This document shows, piece after piece, positions 57,100 to 64,000 of a DNA stretch of 64,000 nt. The DNA lies in contig CM031870.1 of NCBI GenBank assembly GCA_018697195.1, positions 13,419,835 through 13,483,834 on the forward strand. The letters run 5' to 3'. Within the stretch, counting starts at the first letter, position 1, and each line of letters begins with the position of its first letter. Position numbers and translations under genes: made by a program. The stretch comes from Certhia americana (taxonomy: Eukaryota; Chordata; Aves; Passeriformes; Certhiidae). The notes under the pieces are model-generated. The model did no database searches. It worked only from the letters and a program-made list of their open reading frames with translations, and was not told where the DNA came from.

Positions 57100-60000
57100 C
57101 TGCAAGTTAAAATAGAAACATGGGTAAGAAAACATGACAAACAAGTAGCTAAAATATTTATCTTTGCTACTTTGTATCAGTGTTAACAATGACAGGCATT
57201 CAGGATGTCTTTACCCAAGACTAAGAAGAAGTGAGTGAAGGTGCCTGTGACACAAACTCCTGTCATCACACACTCTGCACACACAACCATGCAGGAGGAT
57301 ACAGCACTGGCCAATAAACAGGTTTTCTGGCAAGAATTTTGACAAAGCAAAACTTAAGAAAACTAAGGTGGCATAAATACAATGATCTAATCTAACGCCT
57401 AAATTCCCCTTGTTCTGGCTAAAAGATGAAGGCAGAAATAACAACAGATTTTTTCCTATTGATTTACTCTCCCAAAAGAGCAATTACATCACCTTTTCCA
57501 ACCTCCTCTGTAATCCCAAGCCACCGCATTTCACCCAGCAATTCTACCTCAACCCTATCATTTATGTGTGCACATGGCCAAAGAACATCTTCCAGCACTG
57601 CTTCTAAACTTCTCCAAAGAACAACAATTTCCTCAGCAGTTTGATCCCAGTCTCACAAATAGACAATTAAGATCAGTTTCTAGTCATTGATTTGTACCAC
57701 GATCTGCTACCTCAGAAGATCCCGAAAGGCACTCAGCATTTTCTCCTTGTAATGCCTCTGGAATCGAGTCACTGCTCAATTCCTGAACAGCTCAAATAAT
57801 TCAAATTGCTCTCTAAGTGCCCAACCCTCATTTATCATGCCCAATATTGACAGAGGTAATCCACACACTCTCCAGATGAGCAAAATAAATCAATCAATTC
57901 TTCATTAAGCCACTTGAAGGAACAGCTCTGCCTAGCTGCAACATCCAGACTAATAAAGTGGTGGGGCTTTTTTTTTTTCCTTTGGTTCACTGAAATATTT
58001 TATTGCACATCATAAGCAGCATCTGTGTAACAAAGTTACTTGAGTATGTAACTAAAAACCAGAATGGTACTTCACAGTATATAGGTACCTCCACCTGAAA
58101 ATAAAAGTTACATATTTGAAGACATAAGGACAGGCACACGTTTATAAACATCTAAGCAGACCAGCCTCAATACACCGGAGTAGCTGTTCAAACATGCAAC
58201 ACATCTTGGCAGAGTTTTCCAGTTCAAGGGTAAGAACTAAAGCAATCACTTCTCACCGTAATATCAATGTGTGAAAACTTTATTTTGCCCCCCAAGCCAG
58301 CCCTGACAAACCCCAGTCCTTCACACTGAGCAACAAACCACATTTTTTCCAGGTTAGAGCAAGGAAGAGTTCTTTATTAGAGAAGGACATTCCAAAAGCT
58401 TCATTGTTTTAAAGTTTAATTCGCTCTTCAACCACAAAAAGACCCAGACTGCAAAAATTATGTAAGATAGTACACTGAAAAGAAACAACAAACCTCAAGC
58501 AACACATAACATCACAAAGCACAGGTGCATCACCAAGCCATCTCAGTACACTTTAAAATCATGCATTTCATCTGCACGTGCATTTCCAATTCAACATAAC
58601 TGAAGAAAACTTAATAAAAGTAGTCAGTCTTGCAATGTCTAGTTCATTACACAAACAGGCACAGTAAACAAAAACATTAAATTCTGGCTGTTTTGAGGTG
58701 CTCAAAGCACCATATCCTTCAGGGACCCACACCCTGCCATCATCACCTACTGGTGTCAATAATCCTTCCAGGACTGCATGATTTCAGCTGTGACAAATAC
58801 ACCCTGCCCAGAACAGAGCCCCTGCTCCTTCCCCTTCAAGCAGGCAAGGAACAAACTATCATTGCATTTAGCAAGATTCATTGAAGTACTTTTAATTTCT
58901 CTTACTTGCTGCCTTTCCTTTCAGGTCTTTAGTTTATCTTTCCTGCTTGTCTTCTAGAAAAATTCCTGGTGTACCTTTCGCTCCATGATCGCTTCATCTC
59001 TCCTCGTATTTCCCACACGACCACTCGACACTGACCATGCTGCAGTCTGCCACATCCTATACATTTTGGTTCTAGTTTCCCCCTTCCAAGATTTCTCTAT
59101 TTCAGCCCAGAAGGCTCAGGGAGGCTCTGCCACTGGCAGCAGCTGCAGCCTGACCAAAGCCTGCCCGTGCATCACCAAGGGTGGGACACACAGGGCCAGG
59201 GCTGAGGCTTTGCTTTTGTCAAACTGCTCTCACCAGCCCAGCTCTCCCCAAGTTCAAGGTTTACAGTGCTCGTTCACACAGCTCCTGTAAATCCCACAAA
59301 AAGGTGTTCTTCCAAGCTTCTGCACCAAAATTGTTAATATTTCATGGGCAATAGATGTGTGGGTGAGGGGATAGGGGCAGAGAAGAAGAGACAAAATGTG
59401 AAGGGAGAAGATGTTGCTGTGATTTAAACAGTAGTTTTTTCCAGCTGTATTTCAAAATGGGACGCTGGAGTATAAATGCTCAATTTGTTTTTTTGCTTGG
59501 CTGGCTGGACTCTCGCGGTCTTGCCAGAGCCAAGAACTGGAAATGTTTTTGCAGTTTACAAAAAAAAGAGTGAAGAAAGCATTTGGGAATACTGCCACTT
59601 AAAACCTGAAATAATCTACCACTCCTAAGCTCCTGTAAGAAGGCTGTACATTAAGGTTAGACATGGAAAATGTACAGCTCTGCCAGCAGGAAAATAAAAA
59701 GCAGGTAAACAACTTAACACAATGGTCCTGTAAAAATTCACCAAGAATTCAATTGTTCATGCAATGATTAATCATCTTCTTTTATATTTCATCAGAGTCA
59801 TGCACATTAAAAACAGCAACACAAGGCACATTTTACAACGGTTATAAAATACAACAGAAAACAAAAATCTACTTGAGCATGTCTGCAACAAATCCATAAA
59901 GATAAGAGATTGTCTTGGCAGTTATAAAAAGAATAAATATATTTACACACATATAACAATCTGCCATATTAAGAACATGGCCCATTTCTATTGACAGAGA

Positions 60001-63000
60001 AATGAAAAGCAACTGCAGTCCCTCCATCCTCACAAGAAGAACAGAACTGATCCCATTCTCAATGCTTCAGCTGTTTCTCAAAGGCAGCTACCAAGAGGCT
60101 AAAAACCGAGGGATGCCTTTGCCTTTCCCAGCAGTTACCTGAAGCAATGGTCAGGGAACACCTTTGCCGAGAAGTCCCACCGAGCTTTAACCTGCTCCAT
60201 CCTCAAACCCACCCAGCACACATCAGAGCAGGAAAAGTGGTCTGGATCTTAAAGGAGAACAGATTCCCTAAACCCATAAGGCACATACCTCTAATTGAGC
60301 GCTCAGGAAGCAGCAGAGCTGACTAATTCACCTCGTTGTGTCTTGTCTAACATGGCACTTCTGATCCTAAACCTCATACCTTTCATTACCTCTGTCACAT
60401 AAACCCAAATGTCCTCTTAACAGCAGAGCACCAAAAAAACAGAGATTACGTTTTCTGCAAGGCATGGAAAAGTACCACACCCCCACTCTTTGCAAAAGGC
60501 TCCTTTTCCAATTTGAGCATTCTGCATTCTTTGAGCAGCTATTTTCACACATAGAAGATAACCACACTTGAGACACTTTCTCTCCTGATTTCAGTCTTAT
60601 GAGCTTAAATGTCACATTTTTCTGCCTTCCTGGACAACACTTTCAGCAACCAAAATTAAAAAAAGAGATGTTTGTTTCCTTCTAGGCCTTCTCAGAAGAA
60701 AAAAATGCGCTGCCTGCTGAAGGCAGAACATTCTCATCTGTACAACTGCTTGTGACTGTTACCGAGAGACTTTCCTAATATACATATTCAATCAATTAAC
60801 TTGTTTCAATGTCACCATTTTTTCCCCTTTAGCTAAGCCTGGAAAGGTGACAAACATCCTAAGGTGTTTCATTATGTGACTTATTATCTCAAATGTATCT
60901 CACAGCAAGCAGCAGGAGAACGATCAAATTCAGCTTCATTTTTTACAGCATAATCTTTGCTTGAGATGTGACTGGGAGTTTTCCTGTCACAAACTGACTG
61001 CTCGTGGCACGGAGCAGACACTGAAGTCCAGCATACAAGCAGTATTTTCACCGTGCCTTTCTTTCATGCCAACATAGCTGTTACATTTCAGTGAGCCCAA
61101 TTTTGTTTTGCAAGGCTTCTTTCAATCACGCCAGACCCCAGCAGACAAAGCCTCAACAGTTCAGAGATCCAGCCATTGCCTAAAATTCACTGTCAGGTAG
61201 CTCCTCTCAATAGCCACGCTGTGTGGCACAGTGAGCAATTACCTCGTCCATTCCGACTTCCTTTCGAGGTTTGAGGATTCCGTAATTTATTGTTGCACGA
61301 AAGACAATTATTGCATTTAACGTTTTAGAACAATTAAACAATGTTTTTCATGGAAAATCTAAAAGTTCCAGTAAAGAAAACTTTAGACTTGCGTTTTTCC
61401 CTAACAAGACATGGAAAGCTTGGGAACTGACATCCATCTGACCTTGACTGTCAGCAGAGCAGCATCACCTCCTCCAAACACCACATACAACAACTGGGTT
61501 CAGAATTATGGGGATGATGGACCCAGCTGGGTTAAGGAGACTCTGATGGTTGGGTGGAGGGTGGTGAGAAGGAATGAGAGATTCAACATCAAGGATCTGG
61601 ATGAGTCTCAGCAATTTATGGCTTGAATAATATGAGATTTGAATATTCACCTAAATTTCTACCTGCCTGATAATTTCAACTACTTGCACTTGGGATGAGA
61701 AAATAATACAGTCTGGAGTGGTCAAAACTCAAATATGTTGATATGAACCTCACCTTTTGGAATCCTTGGGAATTATCCTAGAAAATTCATTGGACTCATC
61801 ACCACGGCCCTCTCTTGTTGACAGGCCCACAGTCACTCAGGTTGGAAAGGACATCAGGTCAGTCTGCAGCCCAGCCCTCCACCCCCGCTCAAAGGGCATA
61901 TGCTCCAGCCCCCAATCTCCTGAGCAGCCCTTCACTGAACTCACTCCAGCTCCTCCATGACCTTCCCAGTGATGCACAGGAGGCTGAACGGTCTGTAGCT
62001 GACTGTACTGACTTTTAACCCGTTTTGAAAATGGGACTAACACTTGCCTTCTCTTGCTTTCCTGTGGCAGGGATTTTAGAGACGGCTCCTAATTATCTCC
62101 CCCAATCCGTTTTGGTAAGGCTTCAGCAACTAAGTGACTTTTCCAAACTGAAGCTTGTTACACAAACAAATCATGAAACTAATGAAAGAAAATCAGTTCT
62201 TTTCTAACCTCTACTACAACACTACCTGTATTCCTGACTCAGTTCCTGACACCAGCATACACACGAGCAGGGATGGGGAAAATACACATATCCACATCCT
62301 TTATACCACCACTAAGGTGTAACAATTACCACCTGATATAGGAAGAGCCACTTGTTCTGACCCTGTCCTCCTCCTCACCTCCATGAAAAGAGAGTAATAT
62401 AAACTGAGATCCTTCCTAGGTCACACCAGGCTAAGTCCCCAGCCTCTTCCATGTTTTGTGTAATGATATCATAACCTCAAGGTTCTGTCTGCTGTACTTA
62501 TCCAAGTTATCTCCACCATCTCTCTTTTGCTGTGCTCATAGTGACAACACAACCTGTGTTAGAAATCTAGAAAAACCTGAGATACTGGTTTATTTCAGAA
62601 ATAATTGGTAGGTTTAGGGATTATTCTACCCTTTCATAAAAATAAATCACAGATTACTTGAATGTTTCCCTATCAATTACAAAGTAGTATACGAGAGCAC
62701 TTTAGAGGGCCCTTGCACCTGGCACTGAGGTTTATATAAAGAAGCAAATCTGAAAAATATCCAGCTAAGAAGCCAGTCTCTAATCTCTTCCCAGAGGCCA
62801 GAGGGCAATAAAGCCAAAGTAACCCCAAAACACATGGCATAAGCAGCCCAGCACGAGTGCACACTCTGGTCTGTTCTTGGAAGCATCAGACGGCAAATGA
62901 CGGATGTTTTTGCCTTCCTCTGCCCCTCTCCAAAGCCATTCCTCCTCTTGTTTCCCAAGGTATCTTCACTATTTTGACACAGTTGCCATGTCTACTCTTG

Positions 63001-64000
63001 CGAATAAGTATGGCACCCAGGAGCATCCACAAGACACACATGGCTACTGTCCCAGCGCACATGGCTACCAGGCAAACGCCCTTACAGACCAGAAGGTTTC
63101 AGTAAATTTATTTACCATAAGAAGAGAAACCCGGACAGAAGGAAGAAGAGGCAATCTGCCTATGGACTGGAGACGCCACCCTGGGAACCTCAGCTTCTCA
63201 TTCACAAGATCATTCTGATAAAGATTAAATACTTAAAGGTTCTTGGAGCACATTAACATTAACAGAAGCGAGACTGCCTTCTTATCATATCACAAACACA
63301 CACATCGTGCCTCTTGCCCAAATTTAACAGCTGACAGAACATTTAAGTTCAGAATGACCCTTTTAAAAGGAATCATCTGAGAGTCTGGTAATTAATAGTG
63401 GGCACTTGCTTAAGTCAGCATGAAATGCACAGTCTGTACCAAGCCAGTGTTTGCTTGTGTCTGCCTTGAGTTGGCTCCCACAGCTGCCAGACCCACAGCT
63501 TTCCTTACGGCTGTGCCACCCTCACTGCCCACCTGGAAAGGGAATCAGCACGTCATGCACAAGGACAGGAATTATGTTGACAAACAAACTTTAGCCGTGA
63601 CATTCCCTGACCAGAGACTTCTTAGCAAATATATTGCCAACACAGGTGGTTCAGGTTTTGAAGTGTTCAGTTCCTTATGCTCCCCACAATGACTGACAGT
63701 GTCAGTGGTGAGAACTCGAGTTCAGTCTGGCTCAGGAGCTCCCTTCAGCTACACAAGCCCTTCTATGAAAATTCCCACCTTAACACAGCTTCTCCAACAG
63801 AACCACAGAACAGATCTATTCTGGGAAAAGTGAAATACATAAATACATGCTTGAAGTAATATTACGAAACAAGGAAAAGACTTTGCAACTTTACTATGAA
63901 ACACACAAGACTGAGATCTCCTCTGTGATGTATAAAAGCTGCAAAAAGTACATATTACATTCTTTTTATTGCCACTTTTTCCTCCCTATTTCTGATACCA
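57100..64000 (-). other. CREBBP: CREBBP intron 1 (3' part only)
   Basis: Sequence upstream of exon 2 in transcript order. I looked for exon 1 (initiator Met, bipartite basic K-R-A-K region, GC-rich promoter) and did not find it, so it lies beyond 64000. The only recognised repeat is a decayed CR1 (61811-62120). The open frame at 61411-61626 resembles nothing I know. Confidence 0.88.
61811..62120 (-). mobile_element. Old CR1-type LINE remnant with reverse-transcriptase coding traces
   Basis: Read on the minus strand, the segment has traces of the CR1 reverse-transcriptase region: S-P-I-F-K-T-G, then after a frame disruption S-Y-R-P-F-S-L, and then T-G-K-V-M-E-E-L. This is the order found in CR1-like LINEs. 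The left edge (CACTCAGGTTGGAAAGGACATC) looks like a CR1 3' end on the same strand, so the copy is probably internally deleted. Stops and frameshifts are frequent. Confidence 0.6.

Larger units (their letters stand above)
1..64000 (-). other. CREBBP: CREBBP transcription unit, partial (exons 2-16 and their introns)
   Basis: CBP is a nuclear lysine acetyltransferase and scaffold coactivator recruited by CREB, nuclear receptors, HIF, STATs, p53 and many other factors. Fifteen minus-strand exons concatenate to a 1,069-codon open frame. Exon lengths equal what I recall of human CREBBP (for example 713, 177, 114, 243, 147, 118, 125, 417 and 180 nt) or differ by whole codons. CREBBP rather than the paralogue EP300 is supported by the exon 2 sequence, the TAZ1-KIX spacing, the HEHVTQDL and NSRDEYY segments of KIX, and the exon 14 linker. 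Neither the promoter/exon 1 nor the catalytic half is in the window. Residue numbers in the exon entries assume that exon 1 encodes 28 codons plus one base, as in human. Confidence 0.97.

Noticed and set aside
61411..61626. 71-aa open frame with Trp-rich composition as a possible exon in intron 1
   Set aside because: I recognise no family and see no conserved splice borders. It does not fit CREBBP exon 1.
57100..64000. CREBBP exon 1 and promoter
   Set aside because: No CpG-rich region, no initiator Met with the basic nuclear-localisation stretch and no suitable donor were seen. It must lie beyond the window.
1..64000. CRISPR array, tRNA, rRNA or bacterial operon structure
   Set aside because: No spaced identical repeats with unique spacers, no cloverleaf or rRNA sequence that I recognise; the window is intron-exon vertebrate DNA.

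Overview
The window is vertebrate nuclear DNA, most likely from a bird. It holds split exons with GT/AG borders, CR1 LINE fragments with the typical bird-type 3' end, two LTR-type insertions and AT-rich introns. A passerine is plausible from the look of the LTRs, but that is only an impression. I see no bacterial, organellar or CRISPR features.

One protein-coding gene is recognisable: CREBBP (CBP), the CREB-binding histone acetyltransferase and coactivator. It is transcribed right to left and runs through the whole window. I resolve 15 consecutive coding exons, numbered 2 to 16 by comparison with human CREBBP. Exon 2 is at 56387-57099 and exon 16 at 3534-3720. They total 3,207 nt (1,069 codons), all in frame, with no stop or frameshift and with exon phases matching the human gene. 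They encode about residues 29-1097: the LxxLL nuclear-receptor motif, the TAZ1 zinc domain (exons 4-5, all twelve Zn ligands present), the KIX domain (exons 8-10), long Pro/Gln/Ser-rich linkers and the acidic SUMO-motif segment before the bromodomain. Exon 1 lies beyond 64000. Exon 17 onward (bromodomain, PHD/RING, HAT, ZZ, TAZ2, NCBD) lies below position 1.

Layout: 1-3533 intron 16; 3534-13768 a compact block with exons 16 to 6; 13769-20512 intron 5; 20513-21507 exons 5 and 4 (TAZ1); 21508-32045 intron 3, with an LTR-like insertion in sense orientation 138 bp upstream of exon 4, two CR1 pieces, a 19-bp minisatellite interrupted by 10 Ns, and a cluster of octamer and X-box motifs; 32046-32222 exon 3; 32223-56386 the 24-kb intron 2, with a 0.4-kb CR1, a decayed ERV-L-like provirus (39888-43249) and another CR1; 56387-57099 exon 2; 57100-64000 part of intron 1, with an old CR1 reverse-transcriptase remnant.

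I found no new gene system. The observations most worth checking are the sense-oriented LTR next to the TAZ1 exon, a pair of perfect X-box motifs beside a perfect octamer in intron 3, directly repeated segments flanking the frame-neutral exon 6, and local splice-site peculiarities at exons 10, 12 and 14.
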